Assembly: GCA_019321725.1 (NCBI GenBank)
Contig: CM033116.1
Span: forward strand, 9,876,841-9,940,840
Direction of reading: 5' to 3'
DNA: 64,000 nt
Source: Paulownia fortunei
Taxonomy: Eukaryota > Streptophyta > Magnoliopsida > Lamiales > Paulowniaceae
In this document: one piece after another, positions 1 through 11,522 of the stretch
Numbering within the stretch: the stretch's first letter is position 1
How the letters are laid out: each line of letters begins with the position of its first letter
Translations under genes and position numbers: made by a program
The notes under the pieces: generated by a model
What the model was told of the DNA's origin: nothing
Database searches by the model: none
The model's input: only the letters and a program-made list of their open reading frames with translations

Positions 1-65
1 ACTTGAAAACAAACCAAATGTTAATCAAAAGGTATATGAATTGTTGGTATAAAACTAACTTATCA
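1..65 (-). repeat. Start of Gy1 3' LTR (truncated by window edge)
   Basis: Positions 1-65 match 8926-8989 almost base for base, with only a few substitutions. On the minus strand both begin TGATAA and run into the same stretch. This marks the left copy as the 3' LTR of the element whose 5' LTR is at 7366-8989. Confidence 0.88.
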
Positions 66-82
66 AATACCCCCAAACTTGA
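66..82 (-). other. Gy1 polypurine tract
   Basis: Minus-strand AAGTTTGGGGGTATT immediately precedes the LTR start TGATAAGTT. It is the expected plus-strand primer site of an LTR retrotransposon. A GCTTGAGGACAAGCAA motif lies just upstream, as it does at the same place in Gy3 (63637-63653). Confidence 0.8.
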
Positions 83-2185
83 AGATTTGCTTGTCCTCAA
101 GCATCAAACATGAAATTCTCATAACAATCTCCCTATGAATCAGGTTACCAAAGTCAAGAAAGATTTTTCTAACCCCTCATCTCAAAATATTAAAAGAAAT
201 ATACCAAGTTTACATGTTAACATGCACATTGGTTTCACTTAACTTCATGGTCTTGTGTGTGTGTGTGTGTGAAAGTAGTAGTTTATCAACTTTCATTTAT
301 CATCCGGATAGGTTTATAAAGCCAACTACTCATATTTGATCCACTTTTGAAGTGCATACCAAACTCTATAGGCTTATTTTTCACACTAGTCTCCACTAAT
401 GTAGGTAGATCACAGCATGAAAGATCAAAAGGACTTCCAAATCTTGTATTGTGAGGCTTGGGTAATGGTGGAAAAATATGAAAAATTATAGCTAAAAATT
501 GCCCATTTTACACAATCATGCTAGAACCTTTTTGAATAAGCACCAACTTCTTCATCAATCCCTTCATTTTTCTTTATTGAACATCCTATTTTTTTTTTTT
601 TTGACCTTAGATTACCCCCAAACTTATTTCTTTTGTTGTATGCAACGGGGGTTTATTTATTTTAGGGAGTTCAAATCATACACCTCAATTCATAATCTCT
701 TCATTTTCATCATTTTTCAATCTTTTCTTCTTTTTATTTGTGCTTCATCTTCTTCTTCTTTTTTTTTTTTTTTGAATACAACAATTCATTCAAGAATGAT
801 TGTGTAAATGAGATGAAAAATGATAAAATATTTGATTTTTTTTAAGCTCGATAATGTGTATAGGGTGTCCAAAGAATTGATTCAATAAACTCAAGAGGGG
901 ACACTAGGGAATAATTCAAGTATAGGTTGGCTTCAAAGGCTCAAACGGTCCAAAAATGGCCTAAATCATTTTCCTAATGTTATGCCACCTAGGATTTCGC
1001 CTCGACTAGTGATCAAACAAGTTCTAGAGATTGGTGGGATTATTTATAAAATAATTAGACCTTATAAACTATTTCTAAATAATTAATTATAACTCAAAAA
1101 ACTACTTAGTGCATCAAGATTCACAAGACCTCATAAAGTAACTAAAACCAAATTTTGATGTTTAGACACGTAAACTGATAAGTGCATATTTTGACATATT
1201 TTTATATCAAATCCTTTATACTTTTCTTGCTTTATTCTTGTTAATATTCTTGTTTTATTAATGTTTTGTGTTAGGGAATAAATGGAAGCATATTTTCAGA
1301 CTTGTGCAGTTTTTGTAATTTGAGCATAACTTCATGATCAAAAGCTCTATGGACCTGAAGCTTGTTTCATTTGAAATCCAAGAGATAGAGGTACAACTTT
1401 TATGTTGGAGGCTCAGCCCAATTCAGTCTTGATGATAGCAGAAAATTCGTCCAAGTAATTACACAAAATGGATCACCAAAATTCAGATCAGAGTTCAGCC
1501 CAGTATTGACTTATTTTACCAATTCGGTTATATATCTTGAGCCCAAATTTATTTTGGTCTGAAATTTGGATATGTTATACCCAAGAGGTAAATAAACAAG
1601 TTTGCTGAAGACAAGATGGTGTGAAAATGTGTTGAAATGGTAAAACCATAGGCTGCAAGTTGCTGCTGATGTTACAGGGCGGCTCTTGGACATGACTCGG
1701 TAATTTGACCATATCTCCTTCATCCGATCGCCAAATTTGACAAAAGATATAAACAAATGTACAAATTCTAATATTTACTTTTTTTTTTCAAGTATGCACT
1801 TAGTTTATCAGTACACTTTTCAAGCAACAAGCAATAACTCTAAACTCTTGAACTCCCCCCCCCCCAAAAAAAAAAAAAATAACTTAATATAAGCATTGTC
1901 CTCAATGATTGAAAGAATTGTAAAATAAGGGGACTTTTCTGAAAATGGGTGGTGTTTAACCTTTAACCTGCAAAAATGAGTAAACTATCAAGGAGCAATC
2001 ATCATGATATGAAACAACACAAGAATAACAACACTCATAAAGCAAGAAAAAAGAGCTTGGGTTGCCTCCCAAGAAGCGCTTTATTTAAAGTTTTTAGCTA
2101 GATCGAAACTGGATACCTAGATTGTGTCCCTAAGTGGAAGATTAGACATCTTCCAAATTTCATTGCCATAATAATGTTTCAACCT
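83..2185 (-). other. Gy1 non-coding 3' region
   Basis: This stretch lies between the integrase stop and the polypurine tract and encodes no retrotransposon protein that I can recognise. It contains a (GT)n run near 253-270, T-rich tracts at 590-602 and 760-773, and a C12-13/A13 tract at 1855-1879. On the minus strand the last of these reads as a G-rich tract beside GAGGACAATG, like the second G-rich tract of Gy3 near 62004-62040. A foreign LTR fragment is inserted at 1176-1757. Short open frames here, such as 499-807, have no recognisable domain and follow low-complexity sequence. Confidence 0.7.
1176..1757 (+). repeat. Gy3-family LTR fragment inside Gy1 3' region
   Basis: From TGATAAGTGCATATTTTGAC onward this is nearly identical to the first 580 bases or so of the Gy3 5' LTR (53186-53765). 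Similarity stops abruptly near 1750-1757. It is therefore a 5'-anchored, 3'-truncated LTR piece in the opposite orientation to Gy1. The 5 bases before it (TAAAC, 1171-1175) recur at 1750-1754, close to where similarity ends. Confidence 0.85.
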
Positions 2186-3060
2186 CTATCCATTGATACG
2201 AAATAATATGCCATCCTTACCTTTGAGCTCAACCGCCCCAAATGGAAATGTCTTGTTGACAATAAAGGGACCGAACCATCTAGATTTTAATTTTTTTGGA
2301 AAAAATTTTAATCTTGAATTGAAAAGCAACACAAGTTGTCCGGGTTGAAATTCCCTTCTCAAGATCATTTTTTCATGCCATTGTTTTGTTTTTTCTTTAT
2401 AGATTTTAGCTTTTTCATAAGCATCAAGTCTAAATTCCTCCATTTCATTGAGCTGCAACAACCTTTTTTCTCCTATTGCCTTTGTATCAAAATTTAATTA
2501 TTGTACAACCCAATATGCTCTATGTTCTAGCTCAACGGGGAGATGACAAGCTTTTTCATAAACTAATCGACAAGGAGACATACCTATAGGAGTTTTATAT
2601 GCTGTGCGGTATGCCCACAATGCATCATCAAGTTTATGTGCCCAATCCTTTCGATTAATGCTTACCGTTTTCTCAAGGATTTATTTCACTTCTCGGTTTG
2701 AGATTTTGGCTTGTCTATTTGATTCAGGATGATATCCAAGAGCTACCTTGTGTCTCACACCATACTTAGCCAAAATGTTATTAAAGGAAGCTCATGGCGT
2801 CTAGTAATTATTTCAGTCCTTTGACACTGGTCACATGTCTGTACAAAAGCATAACAATCCTTAAACAAAGATGGCCAATAAAAACCAGATTGCAATGCCT
2901 TTGAAGTTGTCCTTGTAGGTTCGAAATGACCACCATAAGGGGATGAATAACAGAGCTTAAGAATTTCATTTGTTTCCTCCATTGGAATGCATCTCCGAAT
3001 CACAGAATCTGAACACCTTTTGAAGAGCAAAGGATCATCCCATAGATATGATTTCACATC
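2186..3060 (-). pseudogene. Gy1 integrase, catalytic core deleted
   Basis: The minus strand encodes the N-terminal HHCC zinc region (GGHFEPTRT, then CDQCQRT, about 3057-2800), followed by a jump straight to the end of the core. After RRHELPL the reading passes to AKYGVRHKV and SNREVK, which carries the third catalytic residue, Glu. The C-terminal part runs to 2186 ([20 protein letters not shown], then FGPF). The part normally holding the first two catalytic Asp residues is absent, so roughly 300 bases are missing near 2775-2785. Further stops occur near 2690 and 2500. Integrase would insert the cDNA; this copy cannot. The family assignment is firm; the exact size of the deletion is inferred from the Gy3 integrase. 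Confidence 0.88.
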
Positions 3061-3872
3061 ATGTAAGAATTTTTATTTTTTTGATGATATGTGAGGTTTG
3101 GGGGTAATAATCCACCTGCAAGATAATTCACAAAATCTGCATACCAAAGTAAATTATCTTTGATTGCCAAAATAAACTCATCTGGGAAAAATTCTTTAAT
3201 TGGTCCTTCAAGGTTTTCATTTTTATGCTCCAACCTCGATAAGTGATCCATCACCATATTTTCACTTCCTTTCTTATTTTTTATTTCAATATCAAATTCT
3301 TGAAGAAGGAGTATCCACTGGATTAGTCTTGGTTTTGCATTCTTTTTGGCAAAGAGGTACCTAATAGCAGCATGATCAGTATACACTATCACCTTGGTAC
3401 CTACAAGATAAGCACGGAATTTATCAAATGCAAACACAATGACTAATAATTCTTTTTCAGTGGTGGTGTAATTTTGTTGAGCATTATTAAGTGTTCGGCT
3501 TGCATAGTAAATGGCCCTGAAAATTTTATCTTTTCTTTATCCTAACACTGCTCCAACAGCATAATCACTAGCATCACACATAAGTTCAAATGGTTGGGTC
3601 CAATTCGGTACCACCATAATAGGAACTAAAATGAGAGCCTTCTTGATGTAATCAAAGGCCTGTAAGCAATCAACATTAAAGTCAAATGGTTTATCTTTTT
3701 CCAAAAGGTTGCACAAAGGTTTTACAATTTTTGAAAAATCTTTAATGAATCTTCTATAAAACCCGGCATGTCCCAAAAAACTACGAATAGCTTTGACATT
3801 GATTGGTGGTGGAAGTTTTTCAATAGCAATAATTTTTGCTCGGTCTACCTCAAGTCCTTCGGAGGACACTCG
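3061..3872 (-). pseudogene. Gy1 RNase H domain (broken)
   Basis: The minus strand encodes the RT connection (SFLGHAGFYRRFIKDFSKI) and the RNase H start CDASDYAVGAVLG at about 3540-3580, a stop just after it, and then [29 protein letters not shown] and [16 protein letters not shown], ending near DHLSRLEHK at about 3235. RNase H removes the RNA strand during reverse transcription. The order after RT and before integrase is that of Ty3/gypsy. It is split into at least two frames and is not functional. Confidence 0.88.
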
Positions 3873-4470
3873 GTGACCTAAAACAATACTTCTTCTTTAC
3901 CATAAAATGGCATTTTTCCTAATTTAATAGTCTCCTCACATCTTTGCAAAACAAGAGAAAGATTATGTAGACATAAATCAAATAAGGAGCCAAATATTGA
4001 AAAATCATCCATAAAAATTTCCATTATGTTCTCCACCATATCATGAAAAATTGCCATCATGCATCTTTGAAATGTGGGTGGGGCATTACATAATCCGAAT
4101 GGCATTTTTCGAAAAGCAAAAGTACCATAAGGGCATATATGAATGTTGTTTTCTCTTGGTCTTCGGGTGCTATGACAATTTGATTGTACCCCGAATAACC
4201 ATCGAGAAAATAATAGTATGATACCCTGCAAGTCGGTCTAACATTTGATCAATAAATGGCAAGGAAGATGTCTTTACGAGTAGCTTTGTTGAGTTTTCTA
4301 TAATCAATACACACTCGCTAACCTGTGACCTTGTTGGTATTAATTCATTGTTATCATTTTGAATTATGCTCATGCCACTATTTTTTTGAACTACATGAAC
4401 TGGACTCACCCAAGAACTATCAGAAATTGCATAAATAATTTCAGCATTCAACCATTTCAAAACTTTATTT
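3873..4470 (-). pseudogene. Gy1 reverse transcriptase (broken)
   Basis: The minus strand carries SDSSWVSPVHVVQK, LPFIDQMLDRLAGY, FAFRKMPFGLCNAPPTFQRC and the catalytic FMDDFSIFG (the YxDD-type box) at about 3995-4020. Motif order and wording match plant Ty3/gypsy RT. The palm region is divided between two frames near 4200, and the segment around ISDSSW is rearranged or mutated, for example where the expected GWRVCIDYRKLN reads in another frame. It would copy element RNA to DNA if intact. Confidence 0.9.
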
Positions 4471-4494
4471 CTTACAACCTTTTCATTGTAGGAT

Positions 4495-5675
4495 TTAGTC
4501 TACGTTGATGTTCAATAGATGATTTGTAAGATCTTCCATTAAGATTTTATGCATGATAATTGAAGGACTAATACCTTTTAAATCTGAAATTAACCAACCA
4601 ATAGCAGATTTATGCTCTCTTAAAACACGAAGCAATTTCTCAACCTCTAAAGGAGATAAGGATGCAGAAACAATTATCGGATACGTGTTGTTAGCACCTA
4701 GAAATTCATACTGCAAATTCTCGGGAAGTGCTTTCAACTTCGGTGATATTATTTGTTCCTTAATTGTGGTATCTCCTATTGATTCCTTGCATTTATCCTT
4801 TTTCAACTCCACCTCTCTGATTCAAGAAAGAGCAAGTAATGCATTAAATCATCATTATCAATATCATGGTCATTACCTTGCATTATGGAATGAACAATGC
4901 ATCTCTCTAAGGGTTCGATAGGAATTTGTTTGAGGAAATGATCATGCAAGCAAGTTTCTAACATTTCAATCCTATTACAAGTATGTGGTTCCTCTTGAAA
5001 CTTCAATGCATGATAAATGTTAAACATCACTTCATCATCATTAACTCTTAGAGTTAATCACCGCGATGCACATTAATCAAAGCACGCCCTGTAGCAAGGA
5101 ATGGTCAACCAAGAATTAAAGGAATTTCTTAGTCTTCCTCCATATCTAACACCACAAATTCTACAGAAAATATGAATTTATCCACTTTTACCAATACATC
5201 TTCAACAACTCCTTTTGGATAAGTGAGAGACCTATCTGCTAATTCAAGGTGATAGTGGATGGCTTGACTCTCCAATTCCTAATTTTCTGAAAACAGAAAG
5301 TGGCATCTAATTAATACTTGCTCCAAGATCACATAATGCTTTATCAAAGGAAGATCCTCCTATGGTACAAGGAATAGTAAAACTCTCTAGATCCTTCAAT
5401 TTTTGAGAAAGCTTTTTCTGTAAAATAGTACTACACTCCTCTGTGAGATTCACGGTTTCAACTCCACTAATTGACTTTTTCTTGACATCACATCTTTCAT
5501 GAACTTGTGTAGTTGGGCATTTGCTCAAGAGCATCTGCAAAAGGAATATTAATATCAATTTTCTTGAAGATTTTCAGAAATTATGCAAATTGTGAATCAA
5601 TCTTTTTCTTTTGAAATCTTTGTGGAAAAGAAATGGAAACATTAAATTTATTAGTTTCAAAGTTAGAAGTAGATT
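4495..5675 (-). pseudogene. Gy1 protease and protease-RT linker (broken)
   Basis: IGGSSFDKALCDLGASIN at 5307-5370 is the aspartic protease active-site region. Plant Athila/Tat elements often have DLGAS where retroviruses have DTGAS. Downstream on the minus strand lie the remainder of the protease fold in broken frames (about 5300-5040) and a linker with LPENLQYEFLG and SAIGWLISDLKGISPSIIMH (4812-4560), which in this family leads into RT. Several stops separate the pieces. In an intact element the protease would cut the Gag-Pol precursor. Confidence 0.85.
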
Positions 5676-7121
5676 TTAGCCTCTCAGCCCTGTTTGTTCA
5701 TTTGATTGCATTTCTTCTTCATTTGGTTGTTCCACTATAGGACTTTCACTTGAGGTGCTTGTCATTGGCTCATCAACTTTAGAACTTTGCATTTTTAGCC
5801 CCTTGATTTTAGTTCCACTTCGAAGTTGGATAGCTTTGCAATGCTCCCTTGGATTCATTTCTGTATCACTTGGAAAGTTTCCTTTATGTTTTTTAGCATT
5901 AATTTTAGTAACAAGCTGTCCAATTTGAGTCTCCATTGATTTCATTTGAGCTCCTAAACTTAAAGCTTGGTGCCCCAATTGAGTCTCAATATTGTCTATC
6001 TTCGCTTTATCTTTATTCAATCGGGCTCGTGTATCACCAATGAAAGTACTGATTAAATTCTCCACAGATGCCTTTTTCTCACCTACTTAAGGTTTGGATG
6101 TGGTGGATTATTGTTAACCCAGTGGGGATTGAAGCACATTTCAATTATTGGCATAGGAAAAATCTCATGATTTCTAAATTCTGGATGGTAGTGAGTAGGT
6201 AGTTGATTTACCCTAAAATTAAAATTACAATTATTGACAAAGTTTACCTGCTCATTACCTTTAGTGTCCATAAATGAAGTGCTGGTGGATGCCATGAAGT
6301 CCGTTCCTTGAGAAGCTTCATTAGAAGTCCAAGCTGCAATTTGGTTAGAAAGAGCAGAAACTTGTGCAGTTAATTATGTAAATGAATCTATCTCACGAAC
6401 ACCGACAACCTTTTTTATGGAAGACCTCTCGGAAGGCCATTGATAGCTATTAGTAGCTATCTCCTCCAGCAAAATATGAGCTTCATTTGCAGTCTTAGAC
6501 ATCAAAGTCCCACCTGCGGCAGCATCTATTATGGTTCGAGTTTGGCCATTCAAACTATTATAGAAGTATTGTACCTGCTGCCAATCCTCATAACCATATT
6601 GAGGACACCTTCTTAGAAAATCTTTAAATCTCTCCCAAACTTCATATAGTGGCTCAAAATCTTGTTGATGGAATTGAGCTATCACACTCTTGAGTTGAAG
6701 TGTCTTGCTTGGTGGAAAGTACTTAGAAAGAAATTTTTGTGTCAAGTCATTCCAACTCGGTATGCTACATGGTGCAAAAGATTATAACCATAGTCTAGCT
6801 TTGTTTGGGAGAGAGAATAGAAATAAGCGAAGTCTAATGGCATCATCGGGACTCCACTCATGATGGTGTCACAAATTTCCAAAAATATAGCTAAGTGGGT
6901 ATTTGGATCCTCCACCGTACTTCCTCCAAATTGGTTTTGTTGCACCATGCTAATCAGAGCTGGTTTAAGTTCAAAATTATTAGCATTGATCAGTTGTCGA
7001 GCTATTCCAGAGTAGTTTTGGTTCATGGTTGGTTGAAAATAGTCCGAATAGCTCGTTATGGTGGTGGTTGTCACAATGGAAGATTGACATTTACATTAAC
7101 ATTGTTGGTGTTATCCACCAT
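5676..7121 (-). pseudogene. Gy1 gag (broken)
   Basis: A start codon at 7121 (minus strand, AACC-ATG-GTGGAT) opens a frame rich in Asn that hits TGA after 15 codons and then TAA. Gag continues in another frame (DYFQPTMNQNYSGIARQ), then MTQKFLSKYFPPSK, FEPLYEVWERFKDFLRRCPQ and YFYNSLNGQTRTIIDAAAGG, which are typical of the retrotransposon Gag domain (6745-6400). A lower-complexity tail follows (6295-5676) with coiled-coil-like spacing in IDNIETQLGHQALSLGAQMK. Gag would form the particle. Gy2 has a stop at the same early codon. Confidence 0.88.
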
Positions 7122-7341
7122 GGTTTAATCGTTAACTCTTTTCACTACTGTAATAGATCGAAGAGTCCGCTCAATTTTTGGATCAAAATAACCCAAGTCA
7201 AGACTCCTAGTCTTACACATACAAATATGTATAATCCAATGTAAGGCAAAATAACATCAAAATATGGAAAGAAAGTAAAAACAATCTAAACTAAAATCAA
7301 GACTAAGTCATAATAATATTAATGCAATTATGATAAAATAA

Positions 7342-7359
7342 TCCCCGGTAACGGCGCCA
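7342..7359 (-). other. Gy1 primer-binding site
   Basis: Minus-strand TGGCGCCGTTACCGGGGA lies 6 bases inside the 5' LTR end. It differs by one base from the Gy3 site TGGCGCCGTTGCCGGGGA. This sequence is the usual Athila-type tRNA primer complement; from memory it pairs with tRNA-Asp. Confidence 0.88.
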
Positions 7360-7365
7360 AAAACT

Positions 7366-8989
7366 TGTTCGTGAAATTATGCAAACCGCAAGTGCACAGT
7401 GTCAAGTTTTAATATAATGATGAGTTGAGTTGAGTATCCACAAGGATTGTAATAAAAATTGCATTAAGTACCGTAGTTCAAATAGTCCTAATTTTATCTA
7501 GAAAATCGAGTGATGATTGGTAAACAAAGTAAAGTAAGATAAAAATGCATAGACAAGAATGGAGTTTTTAGAAGCAATTCAACAAACACCTTATGAGCAA
7601 GAAATTCTAGAGGAATGACTCACCTAATTATCACCTATATTCTTCCTTCCAAAATTTACTAATTCAAGTTAAGAACACATGTAAGTTAAGAATTCCTAAA
7701 CTCATCAATTCCCTCTCTCGAGTGCCGAATTGACTATAAGTTCTAATATGAATTTTGATATCTCTATAAAAATTCAAGAATAAAACTCTACAAAAGTTCA
7801 ATGAATTTTTTCAAAACTTCAAAGGTTTCATAAGCTTTTCAACTCTGTGATTCCTAGGTTGTATTATCCCTATGATCATGTATAATCTTCCCTCTCTCGA
7901 GTGTCAAATCTCATACATCGAGCAATCTCAATTAGTGGCCAATTAATCAAGATAAAATACTAAACAAGATAACACAAACAAGATGAATAATTTGAACTAA
8001 TATTATTTGGAATTCAAAACATAGGTTCAAATAAGGTTACATCATCCTCTAGAAAGAAAAGTTTAGTTCCTCATGTATGAATATAACTTCAACAAATACA
8101 TAAGAAAGAACTTGAAAATTGTTCACCAATATGTGAAGTGGAAGTAATGGTTGAAGATTTCCTTGTATCCAAGAATGGCTTGTCTCTAAGAATGGCATTC
8201 TTCTCTCTAAGTCTCCTTGTTCTCCTTTGCTTCTTGGCTTCTCCTCCTTCTTTCCTCTTCCAAAAACTGATTTTGGAGGCTTTTGGAATCCCTCCAAATA
8301 GATGGGAAATGCCCTAAGGAGGGAAAAATACTCATTTTGACCTTACTTGTCTGCCCAGCAGTGCCTAGGCGCTGCTAATCAGCGCTTGTCTGTCCAAAAC
8401 AGTGTGTACAGTGCCTAGGCGCTGCACTTGCTGCCCAGAATCAGTTTCTAGAGTGCTTATAGCTTCTTTCAATCAATATTTCACCACTTTAGAGGCCAAA
8501 ATAGATTTTGGTATCTCATATGAATTGTAGCCCTATGGGTTAACTTTCCATTGGAACTTGAATCAACTAAATATAACTTCGTTCAAGAGAGTTATGATGG
8601 AAATACCAAGATATGTCATCCTAAAAAATTGCAGCCCAGTATTGACTCTTGAACTCAGCTTTGCTCATTAAAATCGACCGAATTTGATTTTGTGGAAAAC
8701 ATAAAAATTGTGTAGATCTATAGCTTGGATTTCCAATGGATCAAGAATAAAGTTTATATGAAACTTTTCCTGATAGTTATGATTGAAATACCAAAACTGT
8801 CATCAGTGGCACCACAACTCAAATTCTTCAATATTTCAACCAAGTTTTTGATTTCTGTCCATTTTCTTCTCTTATTATTATTACCTACACGATTTTACAC
8901 TAAATGCATAAAAAGTAACACAAACATTTGAAAACAAATCAAATGTTAATCAAAAGGTATATGAATTATTGGTATAAAACTAATTTATC
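7366..8989 (-). repeat. Gy1 5' LTR (about 1.62 kb)
   Basis: On the minus strand it begins TGATAAATTAG at 8989 and ends ACGAACA at 7366, next to the primer-binding site. It matches the Gy2 LTR (19307-21098) in the opposite orientation over most of its length. An internal pair of CAGTGCCTAGGCGCTGC motifs lies at 8359-8375 and 8409-8425. The open frame at 8049-8297 is inside the LTR and has no recognisable domain. Confidence 0.88.
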
Positions 8990-10648
8990 ACAGCCTCACC
9001 ATCCAATGAGTCTTCCTCCAATCCATGGCCTGATCCTCCTAATCCCGAAGGGACTCCACTCTCTCCATCTAATTCACTCCATAAGTGAACAAGCTCGTCC
9101 CCGTATCGCAATGGAAGCTATAGCAAAAGAAAAATTACAAGGCCTCTTGGAAATAACATCGGTGGTATCTCAATAAACTAGCCTCTTCCAGTATTAACAA
9201 CATCACAGATGACAACCTACGTCGTTGCCCCTTCGAGGGGAGAGATGACCTACTACCACTTCTGTTTATTTTAGTGCTATTACTATTAGCACCACTCCTC
9301 TTGCCTCGAGTAGGCAGCATGCCCTTTCCGAAGAAATGCATAAAGGATCAGACCCCCCAAACTTATAGAAATGAAGTGTAGCAAAGTCAAGTTTCTTAGC
9401 TTGCAAACAAAAATAAAAACATAGGAGTTAGATGTAAGACAAAGGCGTTAGAAACAAGTAAGCAAAGAAAATAAAGATAAAAAAAAGCTAAGTAAATTGA
9501 CCATGTAGACAACAAAGGAAAATGGCTCAGTAATGTGAGACTATTAGCACACAAACATGTGTTGCATACCTTGTTGTCTATGATGTGACTATGAGTGGAG
9601 GCTCACCCAACATATCCACCACTTGGCTAGACCTCAAAAAGAAGAAATAATGCCCTCGCTCTTAGACTTACTAAACTCTGACAATAACGATGACCCTAAA
9701 GAGCTAACCTCCTTACCTAATTCAACTGACTCACTCCTATCATTAAGTAAAGAGTGAATGACCTCAATGGTCTCAAATAAAAATTCCGCCTAAGTTATTG
9801 GACTCAACATGGAAACTAGAACCAACCCCTCGACTAGATGATGCAATCAAAGATGGAGAAGATACGAAGACTACATTTAATGCGATGATGGCCATATGGG
9901 GCATGATATTATACGCCCCATGCAAAAGCTAGGTTGAGCCAACTCGACTTGGGGTGTGCCCTTACCTTAACCTAGGGAGGTCGAGCCTTAGGTTAACTTA
10001 GCAAGGGCAAGCCCACGCACCCTCACCTCGACCTGGTGGTAGGTCGAGCCAACTTGACTTAGAGGTAGGCGATAAAGAATGTCATGTCAAGCCACTCCCT
10101 CGACCTGGGCCACCATCCTCTATGGAGGTAGTCGCTCAATGTGAAGATAGCGATAGCACTTCAATGCCCCCACCCTCAACCTTCACTTTCAAGGAGCCAT
10201 ACTGACTTCTCCACTTAAAGACCATACCGACCACCATACTTGAAGAGTCATACTAACTCTAATGCTTGAAAGGTCTTAACCCCACATTAAAGGAGAAAGA
10301 GAGCTCACCGGAGTCCTCATCTAACTAAATGCAGAATCTTGGTAGTCCTAAAAAGAGATCTTACGCAAAGCATCATAGGACGACGACCTATGCTCTTTGC
10401 CCCTCTAAAGGGTGGAAGAAGGCCTTTTACCTGCCTCTATACAGCTAGGCGGAGAGCATCCCTCCTGCTAGGAGGTCATGAAGTCAATTTTTTTTTCCTA
10501 CAACATTGAAAAACAAAAATACAATATCAAAGGCATAGCACTATTAGAATCGAGTAACACTCATAACAACACGTCCCTTGCTTCTAGTGAAGGACTCATT
10601 AGACCTCAAGGAGCTATCCTCTGCACTTGAGTCTATCATACTCATCTC

Positions 10649-10666
10649 TTCTAACAGATAGCGCCA
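10649..10666 (-). other. Primer-binding site of the older LTR element
   Basis: Minus-strand TGGCGCTATCTGTTAGAA lies three bases inside the LTR end. TGGCGC is the common start of plant retrotransposon primer sites. I do not assign the tRNA. Confidence 0.65.
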
Positions 10667-10669
10667 AAA

Positions 10670-11175
10670 TGATATAGAATTGGTCTAGGTTTTTGAGCAT
10701 TGACTCCACACATGCAATCAATTCCTAAGGAGGTTCTCACATAAGGTCAACTCTTGAGTAGGTTCCTGCATGTGACACTAACAAACCGTTATGGGTCCTC
10801 GAGGTTAGCCTGATGATACCCATACGATGCCAAGTAAGTATAGAGTTTGAGAGAAATAAATGTTTAATTATTAAATGACATACCTTTAAATGGTAGAAAA
10901 TGGTGGTATTTATACACGAAGGTCGGAGGGTAGTATCCTGTGGTATAGTGCATAAACTATTTAGGGCTTCGTGAGCCTGCGGGCTTTGAGATATTTGTAT
11001 CGGGCCTCGTGAACTTAGCCTTTAGGCCTCTATGAGCTTAGTATAAGCATTATAGCTCATATTGGAGAAACTTTGGTCCACAACCCATGTTAACTCTTTG
11101 GACTTAACCTAGTGAGTCCTTTATAGATCATGACCTATTATAAGCCCCCCACTCTCGGGCAAGCCTCACGGGACA
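10670..11175 (-). repeat. LTR of the older element (about 506 bp)
   Basis: Read on the minus strand it starts TGTCCCGTGAGGC and ends TTCTATATCA, so it has TG...CA ends, followed by a primer-binding site. It contains the AGGCCCGATACAAATATC and GGGGGGCTTATAATAGG stretches. The second LTR copy is not in the window, so the ends rest on the TG/CA rule and the primer site. Confidence 0.65.
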
Positions 11176-11522
11176 TGAATGTATATTGGAATGTGGGAAT
11201 TGAGCTATTATCTATAAATGCTTGTAATATATTTCAAAAGAAGCTCATAAAAAAATAGTTCGACTTTAGAATGTTCTATATAGTGAGGACTTAATTGTTC
11301 AATTGTCTTAAGAATGGGCAATAATCCACAACTCAATTTCAATTTTCCAAATATATTGGGAGAATGGATGCATATTTTTCTGATTTCTTTCTCAAAACTG
11401 ACTCCTCTACGCATTTTTCTCTTTTAGGATATAATCATTATTGATCATTCTTTCACTAAATATTATTGAATAATTTTATTTTCTTTAACATGTAAGGTTT
11501 AAAAACTAATTCTAAGAGTAGG

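Larger units (their letters stand above)
1..8989 (-). mobile_element. Gy1: Ty3/gypsy LTR retrotransposon (Athila/Tat-like), degenerate
   Basis: Read on the minus strand, the order is 5' LTR (7366-8989), primer-binding site (7342-7359), gag, protease, RT, RNase H, integrase, a long non-coding 3' region, a polypurine tract and the start of the 3' LTR (65-1, cut by the window edge). The pol order RT-RNase H-integrase defines Ty3/gypsy, and the TGGCGCCGTT-type primer site is typical of the plant Athila/Tat branch. Every gene is interrupted by stops or frameshifts and the integrase core is deleted, so the copy cannot move by itself. It probably sits inside the older LTR element at 8990-11175. The other flank, and hence the target duplication, lies outside the window. 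Confidence 0.93.
8990..11175 (-). mobile_element. Older LTR element, 5' end only
   Basis: A 5' LTR (10670-11175) and primer-binding site (10649-10666) are followed on the minus strand by about 1.65 kb of degraded internal sequence that stops at the Gy1 boundary (8989). The internal part has no intact ORF. A short basic, glycine/arginine-rich frame at 9341-9135 may be a gag or leader remnant. Repeated TCGACCT/GTCGAG words occur at 9930-10110. Gy1 most likely inserted into this element, in which case its remaining part lies left of the window. Confidence 0.62.

Noticed and set aside
499..807. 102-codon open frame in the Gy1 3' region
   Set aside because: It reads through T-rich low-complexity sequence in a retrotransposon UTR, antisense to the element, with no domain.
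7029..7244. Overlapping open frames on the plus strand at 6895-7244
   Set aside because: They are antisense to gag of Gy1 and have no domain; shadows of the gag frame.
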